DNA from: Platanthera guangdongensis
Taxonomy: Eukaryota > Streptophyta > Magnoliopsida > Asparagales > Orchidaceae
DNA length: 64,000 nucleotides
Assembly: GCA_039583875.1 (NCBI GenBank)
Contig: CM077158.1
Span: forward strand, 239,181,447 to 239,245,446
Reading direction: 5' to 3'
Shown here: piece after piece, positions 10,761-22,590 of the stretch
How the letters are laid out: each line of letters opens with the position of its first letter
How positions within the stretch are numbered: position 1 is the stretch's first letter
The notes under the pieces: model-generated
The model's database searches: none
What the model saw: the letters and a program-made list of their open reading frames with translations, nothing else
What the model was told of the DNA's origin: nothing
Position numbers and translations under genes: made by a program

Positions 10761-11454
10761 AGTTTCCACCCGTAGAGACATTCAAAAAATTCTAAGATTG
10801 CGTTGTATTGTCCATGTCTCAGGTACTTAATGAAGTGATCATCGCATACATGATGAATTTCCCTACATACGTCCCTGCAGAGCCTCAACATACTATATCA
10901 TCATATCTTAATCTAATTGTCGATGTCACAGGTAATTATGACCATCACAAACTTAATGAAGTTTTCTACCCCAACATCTGAACCTTTGGACCATGACCCC
11001 CTTTTGGACTTGGGAGTCCACTATAACACTATAGAGTCTCAAATTAAGGAGTTCGTCGTGTCAATTATTCATCATTCACATTTATAGCATGATCGTATGT
11101 ATGTATGTATTGCAGGACTCGCTTGTTTTGTATCATTCACAATCACAATTCACAATATATTTTTTATCATTTGCATGAACAACATGAATTTGCCTGACAA
11201 AAAATTGCAAAAAAATGATTATTATAAAGTTTACATAGACATTCATATAAGATGACAAAGTATTAGAGAAGGTGAGCAAGTGATGGTTAGAATAGGAACA
11301 TATACAGAAATATGATGAATTGAGTTGAATGCTTACGAATTAAATATCATGGTTCCTATTTTGGCACCGATTCCTATTTTGGCGCCGGAGAGTCTACATC
11401 CTTCCACTAAAAACGTACCAGATATTGTGAGTTATGAGATTTTAGCAACAACAA
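10761..11454. other. No gene recognised (about 0.7 kb)
   Basis: This AT-rich DNA contains a short (tatg)n tract near 11095. No RNA gene, repeat boundary or credible coding region is visible. Confidence 0.3.
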
Positions 11455-11705
11455 AACAATACAATGTTGTGGGACGGAGGTCTGGGAGCTGCTCCCGTTT
11501 GAATCCAGAGTCCCGCCCTTACAACCGACTCCACAACATGGGTCCGCGGGGCCCATACGCACCCCAACCCATCTCTGCACGTGTTCTCGGTGCGGCGGGG
11601 TGTTGAGGCGAGAACTCCATCTCTCGACCTCCTTGATAAGAGGCACTTAACGCTTACCCACATCACTTAACGCTGATCCCTCCCAGGCCTCCGGCCCACA
11701 ACATA
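11455..11705 (-). mobile_element. tRNA-derived SINE-like element
   Basis: Read on the minus strand, it contains 'cctcttatcaaggaggtcgag' followed by a B-box-like 'ggagttctcgcctc' and 'gggttggggtgcg'. The same order of phrases occurs in the elements at 14975, 16035 and about 49345 (minus). The shared 'ggttggggtg(t/c)' core and internal promoter-like boxes suggest a tRNA-derived SINE family distinct from Au. Ends are approximate. Confidence 0.5.
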
Positions 11706-13097
11706 CACATTGGGATATTTGGTTAATTGGAGATGGCAGCCTACTATTGATGATACGTGTATGTCACTATAAGAGCTCGATTTACTTGCCTCGGGCTTTG
11801 TAGAGAGTATGATCATCTTCATTCATCAGAGATAAATGCTCTCAAGCCAGGGGAAACTGATGGGGATCAAGGAGTGCAAGTAGATTGACTCCTATCGGAA
11901 CGTCCAAAGCGACGATACGATATTTCTATATATTTTTTCAGGTGCTATTATGGGTTGAAGTTCCGGATGATCTATATCATCTATAGTGATCTTTATATCT
12001 ATAAATAGACGTAAAGGGTCTAATTTATGGGTATTGCAGAATTTGAACAGATTTTTGGGTTCTGTGATCTCTTCGCGGTGCCGATTCCGTGGAACTCAAA
12101 GTGTCAAAGCCTAGAACCGCCTCCTCCTTCCCCTTAGCTGACTACTGCCCCTTCTAACCCTCTACGGACATCGGAAACCACGCCTTCGAGTGTCGACAAT
12201 CACCTAACCTCCACCAAACTACCACTAATCTCATATAACAACCATCCCCTACTTCAATTCCAGTCATAACTACCAAAGCCTCAATAATTACCCCAACCTC
12301 TCAGTTAACAACCTGCTGTTAATTGGTAATTGCCCAATTCCTCCCCTAACTAACCAGCTGAACTTCCAAATGCACAATCTCCTCCAGTCACTACTCTAGA
12401 ACCCACTAAAAGCTCCTCCTAGAGTTCGCTAATTTATTCCCTCAGTTCTACGCATCCATTCCAGCCAGCCTCCCGTTCAACTGAATCCCCTCTGTCAATC
12501 TGCAATCACAATAAGTGCGCCACTGCCGCAATTAATTGTCTCCGACCACAGTCCTGGACCAATTCCGGACACCAAATACTCCATACAACCACTCCATCTC
12601 CTTCCCCCACGGCCGCTTACCCCGCCCATCATCACAACATCCCCAAAATACATTGACACACCAATTTACAACGGGAATCTTCATGGGAACAAATCTAAGG
12701 CAAAAATTGCACCAAAATTGTTGAATATCCCCTGAATCAGCCCTTTTTCACTTCCCCGGATTCCCACTACTTGCGTAGATCCTAATTTGAAATCAATATT
12801 GTTTATTATTGCATATTTGGTGAACTAACGCATCATGTAGGATATTATTTCAAACAAATTTGACCATTAATAGTTCTACTTGCACGCTGTGTTCGCTTAA
12901 CATTTAATTGAAGCACTCCTACTTTAAGTTAACTTAAACATGTATGTGTATCTCCAGTTCTACCCCCAATTATGATCATTTAGGCGTTTCTTTATTAATT
13001 TCAAAATTTATTGATCTAATAGTTGAATAATTGTTTTGCATCACATCATTTAGATTCCTCCCACAATACTACACTAACACTCACTCATTAGAGTTTC
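11706..13097. other. No gene recognised; proline/threonine-rich open stretches
   Basis: From about 12110 to 12720 the plus strand is CT- and CA-rich and encodes Pro/Thr/Asn-rich fragments. One phrase resembles a decayed retroviral-type zinc knuckle, but the frame is broken and the match is weak. I treat it as unassigned, perhaps an old gag remnant. Confidence 0.25.
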
Positions 13098-13100
13098 TTA

Positions 13101-14492
13101 GGCTATGTTTGGCGCAGCTGCAACGACTGCAAAAGCAGTGGTGGGAAGCAGTGGTGGAATAATCAGCTGTTTTACAGAGTGGTGTCAGAATCTGTGAAAC
13201 TGTTTGGATGAATAGTTTTTGCAGAGTTGTTTCAAACAGATAAGCTGTTTGGCAAAACAGCTGTGCAGTGCACAGTTCAGTTTTTTTGAACTTAAACACA
13301 ATAAACAATAACATAAAAAGAACAGTTATACTTAATGCATTCTAAGTGCCCATTAACAAAATTGAAAAAACAACTGTTTTCAAAAAAATTATTTCAGTCA
13401 TGAAAATCATAAACGTGTTCTGTCGTGCTGATGAAACATATCTCTCGATCATTATGGTTGATGAAACACATCAAAAATAAATGTAATTACTGATCTTTGT
13501 ACATATGTTTATAAATGTAAAAGTCATTATGGTGTATACCTGTGATACTCTGTGAGTTGATCTGCAATGTAGTCTCTAATATTGGTATTTCTGCAGCTCA
13601 TGTTCCCTCAAATGAGCTTGGTGTTGTGTTTGGATTTGAATCGATAGTTCTCGGACGATTGTTTGGTTGCAACACATATGCCTCTGGATGAATAAAGATT
13701 TCATTTCCGTCACATACATCAAACTCTGGGTCAGCCCTCGATGGATGTCTTCTAATAAAATTGTGGAGCGACATCGTAACGACCACAACAACACACTGCT
13801 TCGAGAATTCAAAATGAGGCATTTTGCTAAGTATAGGCCACTTTTTCTTCCATACACCAAAGCTCCTCTTGATGACACTGCTTCGAGAAGTTTCCCTGAG
13901 AATGAACCGTGGTAGGCGTTTAGGAAGATACTCCTCGTTGTGGTCGTCCGAGAGGAGGAAAGGGGGCGGCACTTGGCTCGATCGCCTGGGCAACGCGTGC
14001 AGATGGAGGAAGAAGAAGATCACCTGGGTAGTGATCAGCAACAACTCTGGAGGAGGAAGAGAATGCGAGAAACGTTGCCGGAGTGGAGAAATGCAACGTT
14101 CGCCGGACTGAAGAGGTGCAATCGGCAGATTCCTCGCCGGAGATGGACGTGAAGGAGGAGTTCGGGGCCGGCGAAGCAGCGAAATCGCGAAATTTCCGTG
14201 GATCCAAAAATCGGGAAGGAGGAGTTTGGGGTCGGCGAAGCAGCTGAATCGCCTCTTGAGGGCAGCCGACGGAAATCAGGAAGGAGGAATGCCTCTAGGG
14301 TTCACGCGAAAAAGGAAATCGCGCCTGTCACGCGTTTCCGGAGTCGTGATAATTTTTCACGACTTCGGAACGCCAGAAAATGGTGATTACAGAGCAGGGG
14401 CGACTCCAGTCGCTGGCACTAAAATTTTGTTTGGCGCGACTTTTTCAAACGCCGCGGCTCCCCACCCCCTAAACGCCTCGCCAAACAGAGCC
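13101..14492 (-). mobile_element. PIF/Harbinger derivative (1392 bp)
   Basis: The terminal inverted repeats are GGCTATGTTTGGCG on the left and the complement of GGCTCTGTTTGGCG on the right. They are flanked by TTA on both sides (13098-13100 and 14493-14495). A 3-bp TTA/TWA duplication is the hallmark of PIF/Harbinger elements. The interior carries a fragment of the matching transposase on the minus strand, so this is an internally deleted copy, too large for a typical Tourist MITE. It could move only with help from an autonomous relative. Confidence 0.85.
13742..13891 (-). pseudogene. Harbinger (DDE_Tnp_4-type) transposase C-terminal fragment
   Basis: Inside an open frame of 148 codons (14044-13598), residues about 52-100 read SSVIKRSFGVWKKKWPIL and later SLHNFIRRHP. 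This matches the C-terminal end of PIF/Harbinger DDE transposases, where the consensus is N..R..IERxFGxLK..FPIL followed by ALHNFIR. The Glu of 'IER', which normally supplies the third catalytic acid, reads Lys here. The two upstream catalytic Asp segments are absent. The fragment cannot be an active nuclease. It lies within the element at 13101-14492, in the orientation expected for its transposase. Confidence 0.75.
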
Positions 14493-14974
14493 TTAATGCA
14501 CAATTACACTTACTACAATCGTCCCATGTTATGCATGAATAACATAATATCTTGCAAATGATGTTGGGTTACTAGCATCTTCAAGAAAACATAAAGAGAG
14601 AAGATTCATCACGAATACAGAGGGAGAAGATAAAAGAGTTTGTTGTTGATAGAGAGAAGAGTTCGTCTTAGAAGGATTCGCATGGAATTCCTAATGGTAA
14701 TGAGAGATTGAAATAGAGGATAAATGTTCTTCGCCGATGAAATTAAATTTAGGGTTTAAGTGTTAAAATTCATAGACAATTTCTTACCTAAATGACAAAC
14801 TGAGAGAGAAGATCAATGTTCTTCGCGGTAGGAATAGATGATCGATGTTATTTGCATAAAAATTAGATTTAAAGTTTATCATGGCCGAGAGAGGAGTAAT
14901 TCAAATAACTAACCCGCCTATTTGAATCAAACAATTTTGTCCTGGTTTCTATAGGCAAGCCAAAAAATTTGTGA

Positions 14975-15215
14975 AATAACTGCTCAGTTGGTGATGGGAG
15001 TTCGAGTAAGAACTTTTTATCTAGTATGTCGGGTGTTCGATCCCCGACCTCAACAACCTAACGTGATTGTGCCCAGCCCGTGAATAGGTTGGGGTGTACG
15101 GGTTGCAACCTTAACAAAGCCGCTTTGGTGGACTACAAGGTGGGCCCCCTGGTTGGACTCCAAGGTAGCAGGCAAGTGTGACGTCTGTCCTGCATCAGCA
15201 GGCCTATGGTTTCTA
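14975..15215 (+). mobile_element. tRNA-derived SINE-like element, first duplicated copy
   Basis: An A-box-like 'gctcagttggtgatggg' at about 14983 and a B-box-like 'ggtgttcgatcc' at 15032 are spaced as in a tRNA promoter. They are followed by 'gaataggttggggtgtacgg'. This is the same family as the elements at 11455-11705 and in ATG13 intron 1. The tRNA-like region does not fold into a full tRNA, so it is not called a tRNA gene. Confidence 0.55.
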
Positions 15216-16034
15216 TGAAAAAAATACAACTTTACAACTCAACCTATTCGTGCTCTATCATTTGGTATATAAACCTTGATGACTAATCGTTTCCTTGGAG
15301 GAATACTCGATAGAGAAGGCATAACAGTAATACACCACAAAGTTCAATGACATATAATCTTATAAATAAACACATTATATCATACCATGAAGATAAAATT
15401 CACATGAATGACCACTAAAACCTTTATGGAGACAAGGCAACCACACCTTATACGCATCCACACAAAATCGGTTTCTCGCTAAGGCTTTATCCATTACTTG
15501 CCAACTACAAAATAAATCCTATAAATAACATGAGGAGAATTCCTAAAAAGAGGGGGGGAGTTAAGGCTATGGTTTCTATGAAAAATCACAAATTTACAAC
15601 TCAACCTAAATGTGCTCTATCACTACTTTTGGTTTGGATACTATAGTTTCTATGGGACCAACTATTATAAGATAATAACTCATCTCATCTACTTGAATTT
15701 TACATGTTATTTTATTGTTTTTCTATTCTATTTATCAACTTCTTCAAGTAGTTCTTTACTCTCTAGTAAAAATCATCTAGACACCCATGGACAAATATGA
15801 AATTAAATTTAGGGTTTAAGTGTTAAAATTCATAGACAATTTCTTACCTAAATGACAAACTGAGAGAGAAGATCAATGTTCTTCGCGGTAGGAATAGATG
15901 ATCGATGTTATTTGCATAAAAATTAGATTTAAAGTTTATCATGGCCGAGAGAGGAGTAATTCAAATAACTAACCCGCCTATTTGAATCAAACAATTTTGT
16001 CCTGGTTTCTATAGGCAAGCCAAAAAATTTGTGA

Positions 16035-16275
16035 AATAACTGCTCAGTTGGTGATGGGAGTTCGAGTAAGAACTTTTTATCTAGTATGTCGGGTGTTCGA
16101 TCCCCGACCTCAACAACCTAACGTGATTGTGCCCAGCCCGTGAATAGGTTGGGGTGTACGGGTTGCAACCTTAACAAAGCCGCTTTGGTGGACTACAAGG
16201 TGGGCCCCCTGGTTGGACTCCAAGGTAGCAGGCAAGTGTGACGTCTGTCCTGCATCAGCAGGCCTATGGTTTCTA
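16035..16275 (+). mobile_element. tRNA-derived SINE-like element, second duplicated copy
   Basis: This is the same sequence as the copy at 14975-15215, displaced by 1060 bp as part of the tandem duplication. It is not an independent insertion. Confidence 0.55.
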
Positions 16276-16860
16276 TGAAAAAAATACAACTTTACAACTC
16301 AACCTATTCGTGCTCTATCATTTGGTATATAAACCTTGATGACTAATCGTTTCCTTGGAGGAATACTCGATAGAGAAGGCATAACAGTAATACACCACAA
16401 AGTTCAATGACATATAATCTTATAAATAAACACATTATATCATACCATGAAGATAAAATTCACATGAATGACCACTAAAACCTTTATGGAGACAAGGCAA
16501 CCACACCTTATACGCATCCACACAAAATCGGTTTCTCGCTAAGGCTTTATCCATTACTTGCCAACTACAAAATAAATCCTATAAATAACATGAGGAGAAT
16601 TCCTAAAAAGAGGGGGGGAGTTAAGGCTATGGTTTCTATGAAAAATCACAAATTTACAACTCAACCTAAATGTGCTCTATCACTACTTTTGGTTTGGATA
16701 CTATAGTTTCTATGGGACCAACTATTATAAGATAATAACTCATCTCATCTACTTGAATTTTACATGTTATTTTATTGTTTTTCTATTCTATTTATCAACT
16801 TCTTCAAGTAGTTCTTTACTCTCTAGTAAAAATCATCTAGACACCCATGGACAAATATGA

Positions 16861-17518
16861 ATTAAACATACATTCAAAATACTTAAACAAAGCACATCTA
16901 ATTATACAACTGATTGATAATACTTATATCAATACCACTAAAATTTTATATCATAGATTGGGTCATTATTTTACTGATTCGAAGTCATCTCTCTAGTCTC
17001 TGCTAAGAATTTTTCACACTGGTGCAACATTTTCATTTATTTCATTGAATATCTTATCAATCAAAACAATGTCATCTACAAAAAAGTATACATCAAGACA
17101 CCTAAATAACAAAAATACTTTGTCAATGTCTCCAAAAAAATATAAAGATATAGACTGAATTTTGATCCTTGATGTACTTCTAGTACTAGTTAGATAACTT
17201 TATATAACTTAGGTGCATTGCCTTCAATGCACATCACATTAATTCTTGTAGTACTCGATTATATGCTCTCCAGATCAATAAAAAGAACATACGCATCTAT
17301 TTCCTTGTATTTTCCATCAGTTACTCCAACACAAAGAAAATTACTTCCCTCATACAATAAATCCTTCTCCTGATCGTCTCAACATAAGAAAAATGTTTTC
17401 CTTCAACTTGTATTCTAGGTTATACTTCAATTTTCATCTCCTAAATCAACTATAATGAATAAATATAATTCTAGGTTATACTTCAATTTTCATATCCTAA
17501 ATCAACTATAATTTTCAT
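16861..17518. other. No gene recognised (about 0.66 kb)
   Basis: AT-rich sequence. A phrase of about 45 bases around 17408-17455 (ttctaggttatacttcaattttcat) recurs at 17470-17510 as a short direct repeat. No coding region or RNA gene is visible. Confidence 0.3.
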
Positions 17519-18376
17519 CAGTTTTGTCGGAATTGGGATGCAGGAATTGGAATTGAAGTCAATTCCAATTCTGTTGTTCGGCTAAATGCAAGAATTGGTA
17601 ATTCCAATGACAAAATGCAAACATGCATACCTACACAAACACACACACCTACACAAATACACATACATGCATACACGCATACACATACAAACATAAACAA
17701 GATAATCAAATCTCAAATATAATCGGGATGGAGTTTTTTCTGGTTGGAATCTGAAGTTAATAAAATCATCCTAAAAAACTGAAAATGCGTATGTGACAAA
17801 ATGCTAAACTGGACAATCAACACACTAATTAGGGCGAAATCTGGAGATCTAAACCCGCAAGCTTAAGATTAGGGAAAAACAAATTGGGATGGAGTCTTAC
17901 CTGTGGCGATATCTGCAGAACACCAAACATCGACAACGATGGAGGGCTATGCGAGAGTGAGCTTCGCCATGGACAAACCGTGCATCAGTGCCTCTCGATT
18001 TCCTAGTTTGGTGCTTCGCCATGGACGGACTGAGGCCTTGTCCGCAGGAACCACGCGAGAGAAATGCGCGGGAGAGGAGATGTCGGGACGCGACGAGGCA
18101 AGTGAAATCACGTGAGAAGAGTGGGGACGCTGGAGGGAGAGAAGCACCGCCTTGCGTCATAGCCATTCGCGGGAGGGATGCGGGCTCGAGCACGGAAATA
18201 TGATTTCCGACCTATTTAGGTTGGAAATGACGTTGGCCCCTTTGCGCTATATCCATTTCCTATGAGAATTCGTCCCAATTCCGATTCCCACTGATTTTTT
18301 ATGCCGAACATCATAAATTGGAATTGACAATTGAATGCCAATTCCGAACCCCCAATTCTGACAAAACGAACGGAGC
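17519..18376. mobile_element. Non-autonomous DNA-transposon-like element, copy 1
   Basis: The left end reads gttttgtcggaattggg and the right end carries its inverted counterpart, ccccaattctgacaaaacg. Subterminal 'aattccaatt' motifs are dense at both ends. The interior has a CA-rich tract (cacaaacacacac) and a GC-rich part without a conserved coding region. A relative with the same layout lies at about 19325-20290. The right side extends into 'gaacggagcctaa', which may be the true terminus (TTAGGCTCCGTTC). The left counterpart is missing, so the element may be truncated. Confidence 0.45.
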
Positions 18377-18649
18377 CTAAGAGTTTTTATATATTTTCAT
18401 CCCAGAATCTCTTAATGTCAACCACTAGAGCTCCCTTCTATACAAAAATTTCAGTGAAGACTACAACTACTAACACATATAATCAGATAAATTAAATAAA
18501 AACACTAAGTATTAGTCCAACTTAGAGACATTATAGGGTGTCAACACAGATATATAATTTGTGATCATGACCAATGAAACTCTGAGAGAAGATACATGTT
18601 GTTTTACATGTGTGAAAAAATATGAGATAATTAATTTAGTGATCATGTT

Positions 18650-19270
18650 TTTTGTGCAACTTGTATTCGTTGAGGGTGGGCCAGTTCAGGGCACGTAAGC
18701 AGAACAAGGACAAAGTCAAAGGATAGGGATGGCCCTGGCCGGTAGGGCGAGTGCCGCTCGGTACTCTCCATACATGCAAGTAACCCCTAGACCTCATGTA
18801 AAGCGGGTGTCGCCCGGTACTCTGCATACATGCGAGTACCCCATAGACCTCCTGTAAAGCAGGTACATTAAGAAGTCGCCATAAGCAAGTAGCTCGCCCA
18901 TAGTTGCTCTGTTGGATAGGTATTTCGTAAGTGGACGTCATTCTCACAATAATGAACCCTCCCCCATGATTTGTCTATAAATAAGACATCAGGTGTATCA
19001 GGAATGATACCTTGAAATCTTGACCCCCCCCCCCAAGTCTACTACTATCCAAGTGGTATCTTCCTCGTACCTCGCTCAGCCTTTTGATTGTGAAGTTTTT
19101 CCTAACTTCCGGGTACATGGTGGGACCTTCCCACTACAGCACCTGGGGTGTGTTTATAGACATCTCTCTCTCTCTTTTCCTCTTATCATCTGTGTCCATA
19201 GAGTTGGATCACAGGACCAGTAACCATAGGCTCTCGTTGGTCCGAAAATCTGCAATCAGTTTCCCGGTTC
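18650..19270 (+). repeat. Possible LTR fragment with internal ~70-bp tandem repeat
   Basis: Two copies of a phrase with 'gcccggtactctgcatacatgcgagtacccc.agacctcctgtaaagc' occur at about 18748-18860. A TATA-like 'ctataaataagac' follows at about 18975, and then a poly-C tract. This resembles LTR promoter sequence, but I could not find paired ends, a primer-binding site or a duplication. Confidence 0.35.
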
Positions 19271-19324
19271 CAACACTTTCCAAAAAAGGAAAACAATCCA
19301 TGCATTTAATTTTCTAGTGTTACC

Positions 19325-20290
19325 CTACAAATTTTAATAGTTGTTTCGCATAAATTGAAATTGAGGTTAGTTCCAATTATGATTTTGGCTACAGATAGAA
19401 ATTCAAACACAAAAATTGGAATTAATAATTCTGTTATTTGGTGGTAGGTACGAATTCCACGATAAGAAATGAAATTTAAATTTGCTAACACAAAAAATAT
19501 GAACAGGCATAAATACATAAACACACAAAAAAAACCACAAATCCACTATTAAGAACCAACATACACATAAGCACTAACACATACACAAATAAACATAAAA
19601 TCAAATCCTCCATATGAACACACACACATATACACAAATACAAACACACATACACATACACACTAAACTTCAAACAATCTAGATCATTAATCTGTTTTAG
19701 GCAAACATCATCAATAAAACTTTAAAATGTCTACAAAATATCATTCCCACCCACTAAACATCAAGAAAAGCAAAACAAATATCAGGAAAATAGTAAAAAA
19801 AATAGTGCTCTACCTGAAGCCCAACTCCAGTCAGTCATCAGGATGGAAGAATTCCGCCAATGGAGGGGAAGGAGGTCGCGGTAGGGGATGAATATGATCG
19901 CCAAAGGGAAGGTGTGTGACAATGTGGGGGATGTCGCGAGAGAGTTAGAGATGGGAGGAGTCGTGCAGCGTGTGGGAGAGTAAAATCATTGGTGTGCGCC
20001 AAAATAAAACAAAAACAAGAGGAGAAGAGGTGGACAGTGGCCAAAGAGCGAGGGAGGGACACGGTGGAAGTGGGAAAGAGCTTAAGGATTTTTGCGCAAA
20101 GGTGGGTTTCGTTTGATTATGAAAGAGAAGCAGGGGGCGAATTTCTGGAGAGGAAAGAATTATCAAGTTTGATCAATTTAGGCTGGAATTCAGAGGGAGG
20201 GAAATTAGACTATTTAGAATTGGAATTGATAACTCAATTCCAATTTTTGTGTTTGTTTGCACATTTATTTGGACGGAATCAACGTTGACG
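19325..20290. mobile_element. Non-autonomous DNA-transposon-like element, copy 2
   Basis: It starts near 'tagttgtttcgcataaattgaaattgaggtt' and ends near 'caattccaatttttgtgtttgtttgc'. It has a CA-rich interior tract (acacaaataaac and cacatacac), a segment 'cctgaagcccaactccagtca', and GA-rich DNA before the end, in the same order as the element at 17519-18376. The two appear to be diverged members of one family. Boundaries are approximate. Confidence 0.4.
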
Positions 20291-20951
20291 CAAAACCTTT
20301 GGTTTTCCTTCCTTTGAATATTAGGCGTGAATGAAAACCAACAAGTTTAGGTTGATTTTGGTATTTTTGGGTTGTAGAGCCCATCATTAGTAAATCTCGA
20401 TTGAATGTTCTTCTTCGAACTTCTTCAACCCTAAACCCAAAACCGACAGCTTCTTCGAGGGAAAGTGAACAAAAGCACTAAAATTGACTCCTAATTCCAA
20501 TTCACATGAGTTTTTTTATTTTGACCCAAATCAATTCCACCCTCTCAAAAGCTTCTCAACGAAAAAGGCATTTTTATAAAACACCGCACTAAACATCCCT
20601 GACATTATATTTTATCTGGAAATAGATTTAGTTTTCTAGAATACATCAATGTGAATTTTTTTTCTAAATTCCATCAAAATCATCTATTTCAAAAGATGAC
20701 AAAGGATAAAAAATTACTGCATTGGATTTCATATTCCCAATGCATAGAAAATCAGTATCTCACAAGTCAAATTAGTCGTGCAAGATCTACTGATAGGAGA
20801 TCAGGTAGTTCATTTGCAATTCCTACAAAACAACAAAGGCATTAAAAACAATAGCTTCTACATTTTCTCTCTTTCTACAAACATCCTATTAAGAAAACAA
20901 AAACTTCAAACGAACGGAAATTATAATCACAATGAAAGGCGGATGCAATAC
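20291..20951. other. SDH2 intron start; no second exon seen
   Basis: This is the region immediately 3' of SDH2 exon 1 on the minus strand, beginning with the donor GTATTG at 20951-20946. I searched by eye for codons of the conserved final exon, with its CH(x)4C(xxx)CP cysteine pattern, and did not find it here or further left. Confidence 0.4.
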
Positions 20952-21646
20952 CTATTGGCATGTAGAAGTGCAGCGGGGCCTAAATAAGTCTCTGGGTTCC
21001 ACCAGTAGCTAGGGCAGGATGTGCTACAGCAAGCACAGAGGATGCATTCATACATGCCATCCAGCTTGGCCCGGTCATTCTTGCTCTGAAGATTCTCCTT
21101 CCCAGGGTTCGCAGGCGGATCCTTGCGCTTCAGCCACGGTTCCACGCTCTTATACTGCGCATAGAAGTTAGTCATGTCCACCACTAGGTCCTTCACGACG
21201 TACATGTGCGGCAGCGGGGTAATTGTCGAGGCGGCACCGTCGGCCGACTGGATCTTGGTAAGGCACGCAAGACCGTTATCTCCATCGATGTTCATCGCAC
21301 AGGATCCACAGATGCCCTCGCGGCAGGATCGCCGGAAAGTAAGTGTTGGATCCATCTCGTTTTTGATCTTTATGAGGGCGTCGAGAACCATCGGCCCGCA
21401 CTCGCTTAGATCCAGCTCGTAGTTCCGTAGCTGTGGCTTCTCTGGGTAGTCAGAGTTCCAACGATAGATCGAGAACGTCTTCATCCTCTTCGACTTCGAT
21501 GAGGCCGGCTCGGCCTGTGACGAATTCCGATAACCCGGAACTAGGCGGGCTGCCATCTGCGTAGCAGCTGCGGCAGTGCGCTCCGGCATGATCGCGGAGG
21601 AGGCGGCGGCTGTGATGCGGCGGAGAAGAACCCTCGTGGTGGCCAT
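20952..21646 (-). CDS. SDH2: Succinate dehydrogenase iron-sulfur subunit (SDH2/SdhB), mitochondrial, exon 1
   Basis: This encodes the first 232 residues of the iron-sulfur subunit of mitochondrial complex II, which passes electrons from the flavoprotein SDH1 to ubiquinone. The start at 21646 is chosen because it begins an Arg/Ala/Ser-rich presequence ([10 protein letters not shown]) typical of mitochondrial import; the open frame extends 28 codons further upstream without conservation. The [2Fe-2S] cysteines are C108, C113, C116 and C128 (CREGICGSC...C). The first ferredoxin-like group is C201, C204, C207 and C211 ([12 protein letters not shown]). The exon ends after HAN plus AG, at a GTATTG donor in phase 2, a position consistent with an intron before the conserved final part. 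About 50 residues, with the cysteines that complete the 3Fe-4S and 4Fe-4S clusters, must come from another exon not seen in the window. No frameshift or stop is present in exon 1. Confidence 0.93.
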
Positions 21647-22009
21647 CGAGAAGAGAGAGGAGAAAGCGGGAGGGAATAAGGGCAGCGAAATTCGAGTCGT
21701 AAAAATGTCGAAAGTCCAATTGAGCTTCACGCCGATGGAGCTTCGCGCACAGAGGGGTTCGCCTGTCTAGTTTCTTGCGGTGAGAGGAGAGTGGCGAGTC
21801 GCCGATGGAGCTTAGGGTTTAGAGGAGGTTCCCGCTGGAGCTTCGCTCACAGAAGAGTCGGGCTGCGATGCCCTAGATGAGATGAGGAGGAAGAAATGTC
21901 GGGAGGAGAGGAGCGGCGTTCGTGTCATATTTTCGATCGGCGATATATATGGGACCGAACCACAGGTACAGGAATAGGAGACGGCTTTGATTTGATTAGA
22001 TATCTGCTA
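21647..22009 (-). promoter_or_regulatory. Likely 5' UTR and promoter region of SDH2
   Basis: The first 200 bases upstream of the SDH2 start are G/A-rich on the plus strand (CT-rich on the coding strand), as is usual for plant 5' leaders. A segment 'cgccgatggagctt' occurs twice, at 21731 and 21799. I could not pick a TATA box or start site with confidence. Confidence 0.3.
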
Positions 22010-22590
22010 GTTTTGAAAATATGTATATGCATTTTTAGAAAAAAATGTGAAGATCTAAACTTTCGTGTTGAACATTTTTCTTAAAAATACTTTTTCAATG
22101 TTTATTTCAAAAATCTCGAAACCTGAGCGTATTTCCAAAGTACGTCTTGTACATGCATTTTTAGGAAAAATATTCAACACAAAAATTGTATTTCCAAAAG
22201 GCGTATTTCCAAAATACGCCTTGTACATGTATTTATGACATCTACAACTTTCGCGTTGAACACTTTTCCTAAAAATGCTTGTACAATACGTATTTCCAAA
22301 AAACGTATTTCCAAAAGACACGAAAAATTCGGAAAACGTGTGGTGCGACTAGCCAAAACTACGGTGCGGATATTAGCGCCCTTTATTTTGTGTGTTGTGA
22401 CTAGCAAATTCTCTTTTACTTTTAGCAAATTCTAAAAGTTAGATTCACTCATTTTTTGAATTTTATTTTGGGTGTTGTTATTATCTAATCTTTTTTTGGT
22501 GCGAGCAAATCATTACTACTAGCAAGACATTATTTTTGAAAATAATTATTTGAAAATCATTTTGTTATTAGCAAATCATCACAATTTTTT
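22010..22590. repeat. Degenerate remnants of the GTTGTAGATC palindrome/hAT-like family
   Basis: At 22020-22330 there are repeated phrases such as 'gcgtatttccaaaatacgccttgtacatg' and 'ttcgcgttgaacacttttcctaaaaatgc', partly arranged as inverted repeats. From 22469 the text GGGTGTTGTTATTATC...attactactagcaag...tgaaaatcattttgttattagcaaat closely follows the inverted right arm of the element at 45910-47062. This is therefore a truncated terminus of the same family. Confidence 0.5.

Larger units (their letters stand above)
14741..16860. repeat. Tandem duplication, 2 x 1060 bp, apparently identical
   Basis: The segment 14741-15800 recurs at 15801-16860 with a constant offset of 1060 bp. I found no difference in the parts I compared along its length. 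The junction shows 4-bp microhomology (ATGA). Each copy contains one SINE-like element and an identical 62-codon open frame (15612-15800 and 16672-16860) without recognisable domains. It is either a very recent tandem duplication or an assembly duplication. Confidence 0.9.

Noticed and set aside
10062..10891. Long open frames on both strands around 10.1-10.9 kb
   Set aside because: Most of their length is the 500-N gap. The real flanking parts are short and lack recognisable motifs.
12110..12724. Possible gag with zinc knuckle
   Set aside because: Only one weak Cys/His-like phrase in a broken frame; no LTR, primer site or pol nearby.
14983..15043. tRNA gene suggested by A- and B-box-like phrases
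   Set aside because: The sequence does not support a cloverleaf with proper acceptor stem, and the same core recurs in dispersed copies, so it is a SINE.
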